A stretch of DNA of 64,000 nt, taken from contig JAHCVI010000001.1 in assembly GCA_019096155.1 (NCBI GenBank), forward strand, positions 2,294,001-2,358,000, read 5' to 3'. Origin of the DNA: Staphylotrichum longicolle (lineage: Eukaryota > Ascomycota > Sordariomycetes > Sordariales > Chaetomiaceae). The first letter of the stretch is position 1; every line of letters starts with the position of its first letter. A program made the translations under genes and the position numbers. The notes below the pieces were generated by a model. It did no database searches, had not been told where the DNA came from, and was given only the letters and a program-made list of their open reading frames with translations. This document shows, one piece after another, positions 9,711-20,544 of this stretch.

Positions 9711-11380
9711 ATGGCGGCTGCAGAACGCCCCAACGATGCCTCCCCTGACGACAACAGCAGCATACAGGGGAAACGAGACAGAGAGTATGGCATGTACCAA
9801 GATCCCATTGTGATGGAGAGGACCAAATGTCTTGAAGAGGGCTTGCAAAGGGAAATCGACGTCAGGACAGAGGAACGCCGTCTTGCTAGGGTTTACGAAT
9901 TCATCCGCAAACATCGTCCTGGCACTCCAATCGGAATCCGCCGCACTATACGGGGCAGCTACAATGCCGTTTTTGGTGTTGACTACACCGATGGATCCGC
10001 TATCCTACGAGTCGTAGTGCCGGGAAATACTGCTTTCCCAGACGAGAAGGTCCGGAACGAAGTTGCCACGATGCGCTACATTGAGAAGATGACCTCGATA
10101 CCAGTGCCGCACATTTATCACTGGGGCACTGCCGCCGAGAACCCACTAGGGCTTGGTGCCTTCATCATCATGGACTACATTCCCCACGAGCAGAGTCTGT
10201 GTGATCTACTCAGAGATCCAACCCTTGAGGATACAAGCAAAGGGTACTTGGATCCCGATTTGTCCAGAGGCAAGCTCGAAAACGTGTATAGACAGCTAGC
10301 CAACATCCTCCTACAGCTTTCCACGCTGGAAGCGCCCAAGATCGGCGCGCTCCGAGAGCACCGCGGGTCGTTCGTCGTCGGCAGCCGCCCTCTGACGCAA
10401 GACATGAACGACCTCATCGTCCAGGGTGGGATCCCCTCTTCTATTTTCCCACCCGAAGACACCACCTACTCAACCTCGGACGAGTGGTACGCGTCCCTCG
10501 CCGACTTTCACGTGGCCCACTTGACCTTCCAACACAACAGAGCCATCGACTCGGCCGACGACTGCCGCGACAAGTTCGTAGCGCGGCACCTCTTCCGCCA
10601 GCGCGTGCGCCAGGGAAAGCTCCTCGAGCACGCAGCCAGCTCGACAATAGCAACACCACCAACAGCAGCCACAGTCGAGACGTCCAACAAGAAACCCAAG
10701 GCACGCCAAAAGAAGGAAAAGGAGACGTTCCGCCTCTGGATCGACGACTTCCGCCCGCACAACATCCTCGTCGACGCCGACCTCAACATCGTCGGCGTCA
10801 TCGACTGGGAATGGGCCTACTTCGCGCCCGCGTCCTTCGCCCACGACCCGCCCTGGTGGCTGCTGCTCGGGCGGCCCGAGTACTGGCGCGGCACCGTCCT
10901 CGATTTTCGCGACGAGTTCGCCGGGTGCTGGACGTCTTTCTCGACGCGCTCCGCGCCGCCGAGGAGGACTTCGCGACGCGCGCGACGACGGCGACGGCCC
11001 GTCCAAGGGGAAAGAAGACGAAGAGTGGTCGATCGACGGCACATCGAGGCTCTGAGCCTCGAGGCTGACGAGGGGATGCGCGTCTGTCGGAGCGGATGAG
11101 GCAGAGCTGGGACTCGGGGGCCTTCTGGGCCAATTATGCGGCGCGCAGGTGTTATGGGTTCGACCCCGTGTTCTGGGAATTTTTGGATGAGCGCTTCTTT
11201 GGGGACAATGTCCAGGGCGGGTATGAAGGGAGGATACATTTGTTGTCGGAGAAGGCGAGGGACCGGATGGAATGGTTGGTCGAGAGAAAGGTGGAAGAGA
11301 ACAAGGAGCAGATAATCGTAGACTGGAACCCTGAAGAGGCAAAGGCCTATCTGGCCCAGATACTCGCTGACCTCGGCTAA
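9711..11380 (+). CDS. Aminoglycoside-phosphotransferase (APH/kinase-like) family protein, 3' part frameshifted
   Basis: Residues 1-404 read cleanly from the ATG at 9711. They show an N-lobe-like strand set, 'FIIMDYIPHEQS' as a hinge, 'LADFHVAHLTFQH', and the APH catalytic and metal motifs in altered form: 'LWIDDFRPHNILVD' in place of HxDxxxxN, then 'VIDWEWAYFAP'. From about 10920 the frame changes four times. Frame-2 peptide 'VLDVFLDALRAAEEDF', frame-1 'KGKEDEEWSID', frame-0 'LSLEADEGMR' and frame-2 'LSERMRQSWDSGAFW' follow in the order expected for this fungal family. They end at 11380. Four one-base losses would restore about 557 aa. This is either assembly error or a recent pseudogene. Real aminoglycoside resistance is not implied; fungal members are of unknown substrate. 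Confidence 0.65.
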
Positions 11381-11461
11381 GTTAACACTATGCTCAGTGT
11401 TGGCAGTGCGAAGAGATGAATGGCACTGCCAGTTGATGCGTCCATCACCATGTGAGCGATT

Positions 11462-13243
11462 TCAGTCCGAAAAGTCAGACTCGTGCAGCTCGTCTGGATC
11501 CTGCCGATAGTTGATGTCAAACCGCCCCCTGAACTGTTCAAACAATGCTGTGGCGATCCTGGCCTCTTGCTCGGGGGTGAACTTTCTGTCATAGTTTTGA
11601 CTCGTGACGTAGATCTGTAATCCCTCGTGCTCACCATTGGGATCTGCTCCAAAATGGTCGATGAAATCCAAGAGCACGTCCGGAGAGAAAACCGAAGGCC
11701 CGTAGATCGTGAGCGACTTGAGCTTCGAAAGCCTCATCATGGGCCCGAGAAACACATCGTCGATCAGGTCCCCGTTCAAGTCAATATGCTCCAGCAAGGG
11801 CAGTGAGTCGCAGATGTTTTCAACCTCCTCATAGGTGAACAGTTCGTTCGTTTCAAGTTCGCGAAGTTCGTGGCAGCAAGCAATGGCATTGGCCAGCATC
11901 ACATGCCGCTCGTCGCTCGCCTCGAGGAGTTCCTCGTCGGGAATTTTGACAGCTAGGTACTGCAACTGTTTTTGCTGTTTAGGCAGAGACGCACAAAATT
12001 CCTTATCCAGGTCGGGTGTCTTGATGTTGAGACCCACGAGACGGATATCGGGTGATCTCAGGACTTCGGCGAGGATCGTAGTTGAAGCCGGGATCACATT
12101 GAGCACCAACTCCTGCAAGTGGGTGCACTTCTGCAACCACTGCTTGACCTCCTCAAAAACGTCCTTGCACTCGGTTTGCCAGGGATAGCGCCGGGCACCC
12201 CACGCGCTTTCCAGCTTGAGTGACTCCAGAGAGAGACAACGTTGGAGTTGATTCAGCGACTGGAGGGCAGTTCGTTCGAGAGAGAAGAGACCAAGGCTTT
12301 TTAGGGACTCGGAGTGCTCGCACAGGGATTTGAAAGTCTCACTTCCAAGGTCGTTCATGCTCCGGATGGTGAAGGATTCTGCAAAAGCGTGAGTTCATGT
12401 CAAACGCCATCATGGGGGACCACGAACCGAGCGAATTGGGCGCCAGGCTGTCAAAAAAGCCAGCCATCTGTTCATCAATATCTGTCCCCTGGCAAAAAAA
12501 GCATTCTCTGTATGCCTCAGTGGTTAGGAGACGGTACGCAAACAAGACACGACGGGCTGGGAACGAAGCGGGCTAGGGTTAGGGTCAACTTACACCTCTC
12601 GAAAGGCCGGACAGTTTGCTCGGAGAGCGCGAGCCACGTCACTGTTGAGCACGGAACCGTCGCGGACAGAAAGTGAAACCAGTCTGGAGAGGCTCGATAC
12701 CCAATTTGGGAGGTTGGCAGTGGGCAGATAGAAGCCCTCAAGCGTGATGATGCCTACACGCTTGTCTTGCTGGTCGGCCGAGGTTCGGATACAATCTGTC
12801 ACCATGTTGGCAACTTCGACGATGATGGCCTCGAGATCGAGTGCCCTGCCCCTCCCCCGCCGAATCTGAAGGCTGTCGAGCGGGGGGCTGAAGAAGCGGG
12901 CTTTGAGTTTGGGGTTGTCGCGGGCCAGGTCCTCGAGCTGAGAGTAGAGGTTGCCAAGCCTCAGGGCCTTGATCCAGCAGCAGTATGGGAAGAGCGTCTT
13001 GCCGAGACTTGATGCGATGATGGACCGCCAAAGACAGACCGATGTCTCGATATCGAGAATGTCAGCATTGATGGCAGGCGATTGGTCGTGTATGGCGTAG
13101 AGCTCAGGCAGCGCCAACTGGGCCATACTTTTGCCCAGGCGAGCACAGAGAAAGAGCCCGCCAAAGTCGCGCCGGCTCGCGAGTTCTTGGGCGACGAGCC
13201 ACCATATCTCGTGTGGGAAGCTTCGGCTAGATTGAGAGTCCAT
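11462..13243 (-). CDS. F-box/leucine-rich-repeat-like protein
   Basis: Exons, in coding order, are 13243-12594, 12507-12428 and 12378-11462, giving 548 aa. Intron 1 (86 nt) has a perfect GTAAGT donor, a CCTAAC branch and a TACAG acceptor. Intron 2 (49 nt) joins '...FFDSLAPNSLE' to 'SFTIRSMNDLGS'. The N-terminus (FPHEIWWLVAQELASRRDFGGLFLCARLGKSM) resembles an F-box-like helix set. The rest is a run of irregular LRR-type repeats with L-x-x-L-x-L spacing, typical of fungal proteins of this layout, and an acidic tail. It is probably a substrate-recognition or scaffold protein. The target is unknown. It shares a divergent promoter with RAD9. Confidence 0.75.
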
Positions 13244-13896
13244 TGCAGAGAAGTCCGGGAGGTAGGTGACAGGATTGGTGATGGAGCCGGGCTCTGTTCA
13301 GTGTGAATGTGAGCCCGCAGGCGGAACGCGTCAAAGCGTCTGTGAGACGCGCCGCGCAAACTGTTGGTTTCCTGATTCTGAGCGTGCAGATGGCTTTATG
13401 GACCAATAAAGAAGTCAACCGCCCATTATCAGCAATGAGATACGAAATTCAAAACTCTGCAAAAAAATATTGGTTTGCTGGTAAGATGCCAGTTCCTGTG
13501 CTGACGGCAGTGCTCCAGTTTGCCCACCCCGTGGGTGATTGGTGCCTGGCCCGCCTGTTGAGCGGTGCCAGTCCTCCTGAGTTAGCACTGTACAGCACTG
13601 TAAGGCCCGCCAATCAGGAAGGTACTGTACCATACATACCGGAATGCACTGTCCGCCTCAGCTGCACCAGAAAGACATCGCAAGGCATCGTGGCGCTGGT
13701 ACCAGTCTCCTCCTCCAGGAAGGTGCCTTCCTGGTCTCCCCGGGTTAGGTGCAGACATTGTCATTCCAGGCTCCAGATCCATTTATCTCCTACACAGAGT
13801 TTGTGCACTACCTTGGGCGATCTTGAGATCCCTACGTAGCGACGCTCAACAGGAACCCGAACCGTCGTCGAAAGTCACTTGGGGCTCTGAGCAGAC
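13244..13896. other. Divergent promoter, F-box gene / RAD9
   Basis: No gene, tRNA or repeat is evident. The interval has mixed composition with an A-rich patch at 13455-13467. Confidence 0.5.
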
Positions 13897-15558
13897 ATGG
13901 TGATTCTCAACTTCACTCTGAGCGAGGGGGCGTGGCTGTGCTTCATGATGCACTTGCTTGCATGTTCAAGTTCAGCGACGATGTCTGCTTAGAGGCCAAA
14001 AAAGACAAGTGAAACACTCAGGACTGCCTCTTTCTCCGTTCCACTGAACTGACTTTCATCCCCTCCAGTTGACCCTGACCACCCTCAACATCTCCAAGTC
14101 AGCATACGTCTGTTTCTCTTTTGCCGCCAATAGATTCTTCTCAAGATACAACTTTGAGGGCACACCCCAGTACCGGGACCGCTTTTTTTGCCAGCTGTAC
14201 ATTCGGGTAAGCCGTCTGCTCAGTTCTGGTCTCAACGCCAATATCTGACACGCCCACAGTCTCTTCTTACCATTTTTAGGGCCCGTCAAGGGAGTGGCGA
14301 GCAATCAAGGGAAAGAGATGCCTCGATCGACCGATGCGATGTGGCGATTGACGATGGCATCGGCAAGAAGAGCCGCCTCGTTGCAAGGGTCTCGTTCAGA
14401 AATGGTACGCGACCCTCTTAGCTGGACTCCTACTCCGCCCACTCACACGCTCTAGGCATTTCCCTGCCATCCTACGCACGCCAAGTTTAACAGGGACGAG
14501 GCGGGGAACCGCTGGGCCATTTCATCTCGGACATTGCGGCAGCTGATGGACCACTTTGGTCCGGGCATCGAGCTTCTCGACATCAACACCGATGATGAGG
14601 CCCGGGTGGTGAACTTCACATGTTTTACAGAGAAGGTGCAAAAGCGCGGCGCTGTCAGCAACGAAGGTGAATATGACCCTCCAGTGACCTCGGTGCCAAT
14701 GCTAACAGCAGCCTAGCTGTCCTCAAAAAGCCCCTCCACACTAACATTGCGGTCGAGATGGACGAGTTTGACGATGTCGAGGTCCAAGACAAACTGCACA
14801 TCATCATCAGCGTCAAGGACTTCCGCGCCATTCTCCAGCATGCCCAGATGACCAGCGGAGCGCTAACGACATGCTATTCGAACCCTGGCCGTCCCATGAA
14901 GCTATCGTACAACACCGACGGCGTCCTGTGTGAGTTCATTCTCATGACAGTTGGAGAGAAGGATGCCATGACCCAGAAGCACAAAAATCCCCGAGCAAGC
15001 GCTGCGAAGGCTGCCGCGCCACAACTGGACTCCGCATCGCATCGAGGGAGCTCTGTTGTGAACGATCACCAGCAGGCCCCGCCCGGGTCTGCATCGGCCT
15101 CAAAGCATCCCCAGCAAAAGACCCCAGTCCGGCCTCGCCAGCCTGCGTTTGAAATCCGGCCATCACCCATGCCGCCGCCCACCACGGCGCGGTCAGACTC
15201 ACTGTTCGTCGACCAGGCCGAAGACGACGAGCAGTGGGAGCCTGTCAACCCAGACGAGGAAGAGGAGGGAGAGACGGGGAGGCTGGAGTGGAATGCAACC
15301 GATGAGCCTGTACTGTTCTTCTTCTGCCCTCGCTTGACCTGCCCGCTAACCATGAGGGGCAGAATCCGTCATCTCTGCGCATCGGAAGTTATCTCTCGAA
15401 ACAGGCCGAGGCTCAAGAGACTCCTCCCGAGAGACTTGTATCAGGCCTTGAGCCGACTCAGCGACTCTCTGACGTATGTACCGTCATACCGGCCCGGTTG
15501 CTGAACGTGATTGAGCTAATAGGCGCAGGTCCGCCGTTTCGGTCTGTTCTCGCCTTGA
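13897..15558 (+). CDS. RAD9: DNA-damage checkpoint clamp subunit Rad9, frame disturbed
   Basis: Rad9 of the 9-1-1 ring. Exons are 13897-14008, 14069-14206, 14260-14404, 14456-14666, 14717-15309, 15363-15473 and 15529-15558. The clamp fold is recognisable from 'FSDDVCLEA', 'LTTLNISKSAYVCFSFAANRFFSRY', 'RFFCQLYIRSLL', 'NRWAISSRTLRQLMDHFGP' and 'LHIIISVKDFRAIL'. The C-terminal tail has QWEPVNPDEEE and ends 'PTQRLSDVRRFGLFSP', the conserved fungal Rad9 ending. The frame fails at a G5 run (13926-13930), at the exon 1/intron 1 junction (one base short) and at the exon 3/exon 4 junction. In the last, the expected 'KTYRLTYE'-type segment is missing, so bases are lost or the intron call is wrong. If repaired, the product would be about 447 aa. 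The order of exons and the conservation argue for a real gene in imperfect sequence. Confidence 0.85.
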
Positions 15559-15649
15559 TCCAGCCATGGCTGCAGCTGCAGACACTATGTTGAACCAGCA
15601 TTGACCTTGAGTTGCCAAATACGGTTGCTCCGGATGGTACCGCTGTGAT

Positions 15650-16756
15650 CTAGGTGGGCTTTTCAATTGCAAACCAACTCGTTGCACAGCCGGCCCCAAT
15701 CACGGTGATTTCCATGCCGTCCTCGCTCGAAGTGATTCGATTTCTCTGCCCCTTCTCCCCTTTATCCTCCTGGATAGGCCCACAGTTGCCATGCTCGCCC
15801 CAGCCCCAGACCATCAGATCTCCAGTCTCAGTCAAGGCCAGAGCGTGCTCGCTGCCCACAGCAATATGCCGGACACGGGAGAGATCCTCGCGAGCTAGCT
15901 GCCCGTGATCGTCTCTCCCCCAGCTGAGCAGCGCGCCATCCCCGTCCAGGACAAACACGCTCCCCCATCCAGCGCCGACTTCCTTCCACCCGGCTATACT
16001 CCTGGGAGCCTGCGATTGCACACTCCACTTATCTGACCCTATCACAACCATATCGCCTGTCTCTGGCGGCCCAAAGAGACAGGTAAATTCTCGTCCACAG
16101 ACCGCCTTCACCGTCCTGAACCCTACGCCTTCAATCCGCCGCGGCGAGGGCACCGTCCCAAGGGCCGGCTCGCCGAGCTGCCCCTTCCGTCCATTGCCCC
16201 AACCCCAGGCCTCCCCGTTGCTCAGCACAGAAACAACGTGTCCCATACAGCCAGCAATGTCCACAACCTGCGTCCCAGAAGGAGGAAAGTTGGGGATCTG
16301 GGTCGGTGTCAGGGCGCGAACTGTTCCCTGACCGAGCCCGAGTTCCCCTTTGGCACCTGACCCAAACGAGTAGACCGCGTCGGCACCATTTTCGCCTGAA
16401 GAGGTGACTATGACGCTAGCTTCCCACGTAGCGGCTACATGCCGGACGTTGCTCCCCTCCGGCAAGGCACCCAAATCCACACGGCGGAACTCGGGTCGTA
16501 GTTCTGCCGTGTTGGCAGCGGTGACTTGTCCACAGGCGCCCGTCGTGTGGTCCCCGCTCCAGAGGAGATCGCCGGAGGAGAGGAGGATGAGGGTGTGGTT
16601 GCCCCCTGCAGCTATGCGACAGACTTTAGGAGTTGTTGAGGTGTTGCTGGTGAGCGAGGCAGGGAGGAGGACAGGTTGGGGGGATGAGACGTCGTCTTTG
16701 TGGCCGAGGCCCAGTTGGCCTGAGCCGTTGGAGCCTAGGGCTTGGAGGAGCAACAT
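15650..16756 (-). CDS. ATS1: RCC1-repeat protein, Ats1/Kti13-like
   Basis: A single exon of 368 aa starts at the ATG at 16756 (MLLLQALGSNGSGQLGLGH); a longer open reading upstream lacks family features. Seven-bladed RCC1 repeats are visible: 'GSNGSGQLGLG', 'AAGGNHTLIL', 'YSFGSGAKGELGLG', 'AWGWGNGRKGQLG', 'GWGSVFVLDGDGALLSWGRDDHGQLA' (repeat core) and 'AVGSEHALALTETGDLMVWGWGEHGNCG'. Length and a repeat at the very N-terminus match yeast Ats1/Kti13, a partner of Dph3 in diphthamide synthesis and Elongator-dependent tRNA modification. That role is family knowledge, not shown here. It is convergent with RAD9, with 91 bp between the stops. Confidence 0.75.
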   Translation of the reverse strand: MLLLQALGSNGSGQLGLGHKDDVSSPQPVLLPASLTSNTSTTPKVCRIAAGGNHTLILLSSGDLLWSGDHTTGACGQVTAANTAELRPEFRRVDLGALPEGSNVRHVAATWEASVIVTSSGENGADAVYSFGSGAKGELGLGQGTVRALTPTQIPNFPPSGTQVVDIAGCMGHVVSVLSNGEAWGWGNGRKGQLGEPALGTVPSPRRIEGVGFRTVKAVCGREFTCLFGPPETGDMVVIGSDKWSVQSQAPRSIAGWKEVGAGWGSVFVLDGDGALLSWGRDDHGQLAREDLSRVRHIAVGSEHALALTETGDLMVWGWGEHGNCGPIQEDKGEKGQRNRITSSEDGMEITVIGAGCATSWFAIEKPT

Positions 16757-17110
16757 GGTTATTATGAAAACTTCTTCTTGCAGGAGCTGTAAGTGAGGAG
16801 TTGAAATGTAAGTGATTGGTTTGGGAGGTCGAGGAATCATGCTCACCATGTGTGAGGAACATTACCCGGCACTGTGAGCAGTGGATGAAGTGGGTCGGAT
16901 GTCGGGACCCACCAGATTTTTGGCTGCATAAAATCCGACGCGACCGAAATTTTTCTTTGACTCCCTTCTGCACCTCACTCGCAGCATTCCGAGCAACCCT
17001 CAACCTGAAAACGTCGAGGGAAGCTGTTGCCGCCGCCAGACTGACGATGTGATCTGGCAACGAGAAACTTGCCGTTTTGCAATCAACAGTCAGTCAGTGG
17101 TCGAGAGAAG
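16757..17110. other. Divergent promoter ATS1 / TYR1
   Basis: A compact interval with no extra gene. It contains CT-rich stretches and GTTGCC-type sequence near 17020-17065. Confidence 0.5.
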
Positions 17111-19002
17111 ATGGCATCAACAATGGCGCCGTTTCCGGGCGCCCAAGATTTCGCCGTCGGCCTCATCGGCATGGGCGACATGGGCAAGATGTATGCCCGG
17201 CGGTTGAGCAGTGCTGGATGGAGGTAATGCTGTCTGCCTCGCTTCTCATTTTTCTTCTTCATCGTCACCAACAAGGCAAGGTGCCTGGTGGCCGGCAGTC
17301 GACGCTAACCCACAGCTCCCAGAGCACTTCCTCTTGGTAAGTCGGATTCCCTTCGAGGTCCTTTCTTCTCCCAGCACACCCACAATCCTTGCATGATGAC
17401 TTGAGCGCATTTGGCTAGAGTATCGCTCGTGGCATTGCCGGTCAGCCTTTCTGGCCCCGGTTTACCGCTGCGAGCTTTCCATGATGAAAAATCTCAGCTA
17501 CCTTACAATTTTTGTCTGATTCATTCTCCCCATACACAATTTTCATGGTCCAACTTTGGCTCGAACATCCGCTGACTTGGACCGCAGATATTTCTGATGG
17601 CCACGATCACAAAGCGTAGAGGCTAATCAGTGGAGGGCTGCAGGATCCTGGCCTGCGACAGAGATGACAAGTACGATGAGCTGGTGAAGGAGTTTGCCAA
17701 CCATGTACGGCCGTGCATCTCACCTGATCTCCTCTGCAGACCAGTGCTGAGATCCTGTCTATAGAATAATATACAAATTCTCCGCAACGGTCACCTGGTG
17801 TCTCGCGCCAGCAACTACATCATTTACAGTGTTGAAGCCGCGGCCATTGGCCGTGTTGTCGCCCAGTATGGTCCATGTGTGTGCCAGTCCATGCAACTGA
17901 ATCAGTTTCCCGTTTTCTTGACCAGACCTCTCACCATGCAATGCGTCGTCTAGCAACTCGACTCGGCGCCATCGTCGGCGGCCAGACGTCGTGTAAAGAC
18001 CCAGAGATCAAGGCCTTCGAGGAGTACCTCCCGAGCGACGTCGACATCGTCTCGTGCCACTCGCTCCACGGCCCCAATGTCGACCCCCGCGGCCAGCCGT
18101 TGGTGCTCATCAAGCACCGCGCCTCAGACGAGTCGTTCGCCAAGGTCGAAGCCGTCCTCCGCTGCCTCAACTCCAAGCACGTCTATCTCACCGCCAAAGA
18201 ACACGACCGCATCACGGCCGACACGCAGGCCGTCACCCACGCCGCCTTCCTCTCCATGGGCAAGGCCTGGCACGCCAACCAGCAGTTCCCCTGGGAGGGC
18301 ACCCGCTACGTCGGCGGCATCGAGAACGTCAAGATCAACCTGATGCTGCGCATCTACGCCCAGAAGTGGCACGTCTACGCAGGGCTCGCCATCCTCAACC
18401 CGGAGGCGCACAAGCAGATCAACCAGTTCGCCAAGTCGACCACCGAGCTCTTCTACCTCATGCTCGAGGGCCGGGCGGCCGAGCTCCGCGAGCGCGTCTA
18501 CGCCGCCCGGGACAAGGTCTTTGGCAAGGAAAACAGCCCCAAGTGGGCGGACAAGCCACTCCTGCCGGACGGCGTCGTCGACCGGTTCAGCCTCAACGTC
18601 AACGCCAAGCACAACGCGCCGCCCCTGCCCAACAACCACCTCTCGCTGCTCGCCATGGTGGACTGCTGGAGCGCGCTGGGCATCGTACCGTACGACCACA
18701 TGATCTGCTCCACGCCGCTGTTCCGGCTGTGGCTGGGCGTCACCGAGCACCTGTTCCGCACGCCGGGCCTGCTGGACGAGTGCCTGCGCGTGGGCATCGA
18801 GGACAACACGTTCCGGCGGGACGACCTGCAGTTCACCATCGCCGCGTCCGGGTGGGCCGAGTGCGTGGCGCTGCGGCAGTTTGAGACGTGGCGGGAGCGG
18901 TTCGCCGTGACGCAAAAGTTCTTTGAGCCGAGGTTTGAGGGCGCGGTCGAGGTTGGGCAGGCCATGATCAAGGCCGTGTTGGAGGGTGAGAAGGACTCTT
19001 AG
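17111..19002 (+). CDS. TYR1: Prephenate dehydrogenase (NADP+)
   Basis: The exons are 17111-17223, 17644-17704, 17765-17876 and 17954-19002, giving 444 aa with all phases consistent. The N-terminus has the dinucleotide-binding turn GLIGMGDMG (~17-25), followed by 'ILACDRDDKYDELVKEF' and 'NYIIYSVEAAAIGRVVAQYGPSTRLGAIVGG' (split by an intron). The catalytic half has 'SCHSLHGPNVDPRGQ', 'HDRITADTQAVTHAAFLSM' and 'GGIENVKINLMLRIY'. The enzyme converts prephenate to 4-hydroxyphenylpyruvate in tyrosine synthesis in the cytosol. Intron 1 is 420 nt, far longer than any other here, and carries a GT/AG-flanked 21-nt segment near 17317-17337 that could be an alternative exon. The last intron uses a GTGTGT donor. 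Confidence 0.93.
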
Positions 19003-20544
19003 TCGTTGAGTGCCCGCATATGGGTAGGGGGGCAACTTCAGGAGCTCAAGGAAGGGTAGCCCAGTTTAGCATGCCGTAGTCGCATATGCACACATTCATA
19101 TCATCTGAGGTTCCGTATCCCACTCTTCGAGTCCACGGATAACCTGAAGCTTAAGTGATTTTGCTGCGATTGACATGGTGCGCTACAGTGTTGGCTGACT
19201 GTCGTCCTCCTTATCAAGTCCTCTTCCACCACCTCCTTTCACATACGACCATATCCGCGCGAAATACGGGATCCGTCCGCTCTCCCCTAGTCAAACGCGT
19301 GAGAGCTGAACTAGTAGTTGGGTCGGTGACGACCAGCGAATCCTCAGTGTTGTATGTTTTTGCATCTCAGCTCCTTTTTTGTGGTGTTGCTCCACCACTG
19401 CCCCACAACTCGACATCCATGCATGCGACTAGGCTATACCTCACTCTGCCTGATGTAGACACTGTACAAGCATGACGATAATGATCTGCTTCTTTTTTAT
19501 TTGTTGCAATCATTACCTGCAGTAGATTGATGTTCTTGTTGCCAAAAGTCTTCGTTTTGAATCTCGGCATGGTGTTGAAAGTCAAACGCTCCCTGAACCC
19601 ATGTAGCTCTTTCCAAGCCACTCCTCAAGATACAGCAGCTCGTAAATCACTAAACTACTAGCGGTGTCTTTCTTATCTTGACCTCTGCAATGGTATTTAG
19701 GAGGGAGGATGGGGGAATGTCTGTTCTCAAACTCCTGAGCAAAGGTTGTACGAACCTAGGCTGCCAACAAATATGACCAACATTTGAAACAAAGAAAGCT
19801 GGCTTATATATACTCGACAAAAGAGTACGAAGCGGGGTCCAACAAAACAAGCCGATACTGCATACATGAGTTCGTACTGACAGATCACTCGTCCATCATA
19901 TTTTCCGTGGAGAGGATCTCGTAAGCCTCCTGGTCATAAACGCTCTCGGTCTTGACACTCCGTTATCAGATTCCATGACAGGTGACAACAATCTCTCGGC
20001 ATCATATCCGCTTACCTGCTCCTTATCAGACTGATCTGAGCAGATTTCTCAGTCAGACCGCGTGTACTCTGATGAAACGGGATCTTATCTTGCTTACTGT
20101 TTCACAATACCACCCAAGTATGGTTACTGCGGTGATATGGGCATATTACAGAGATATATGATAGTCACACGGAGGGAATAGAAATGAAACAAGTGCTGGT
20201 AAGTTCATTATTACTGTTGTTAACGGCTTATTAGCCTCACGCCAAAAACACTGTACTGGTCATGCTCCGCTCGGTTCGATTGTACGAATCTCGCTTTCTG
20301 TTGCAAGGTATCATCTTCCCAGTCCTCAACACCAGCAAACGAAACAACAGCCTTCACGAATAACAATGGCTCTCAAGCAAAATCAGACAGTTTTATGTAA
20401 CTCAGGCGCCCAAACTTTCCCGGACTAACGCTGCTTCCATGCTTAGGGTGCTTTTTCTAACACTGCTGTGGTTTTGTACGCCGATTCGCCCCGAAATGAT
20501 ACAATGCTACTGAGAAAGAAAGAAAGAAACAACACACGCTAAAA
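19003..20544. other. Convergent intergenic region, AT-richer
   Basis: 1.5 kb between the TYR1 and GDH2 stops. It is AT-richer than the coding DNA, with several TTATC/CTTATC elements around 19965-20095 and an (AGAA)n-like patch at 20513-20528. I see no protein-coding structure. Confidence 0.5.

Noticed and set aside
12500..12545. tRNA-like A-box (CTCAGTGGTTAGGAG) in the F-box gene
   Set aside because: No matching B-box or cloverleaf downstream; the stretch is the intron branch and acceptor region of the F-box gene on the other strand.
12571..12590. Telomere-like CCCTAACCCTA inside the F-box gene intron
   Set aside because: Less than two repeat units, and it lies in a normal intron where CTAAC is the branch-site consensus. 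Not an interstitial telomere.
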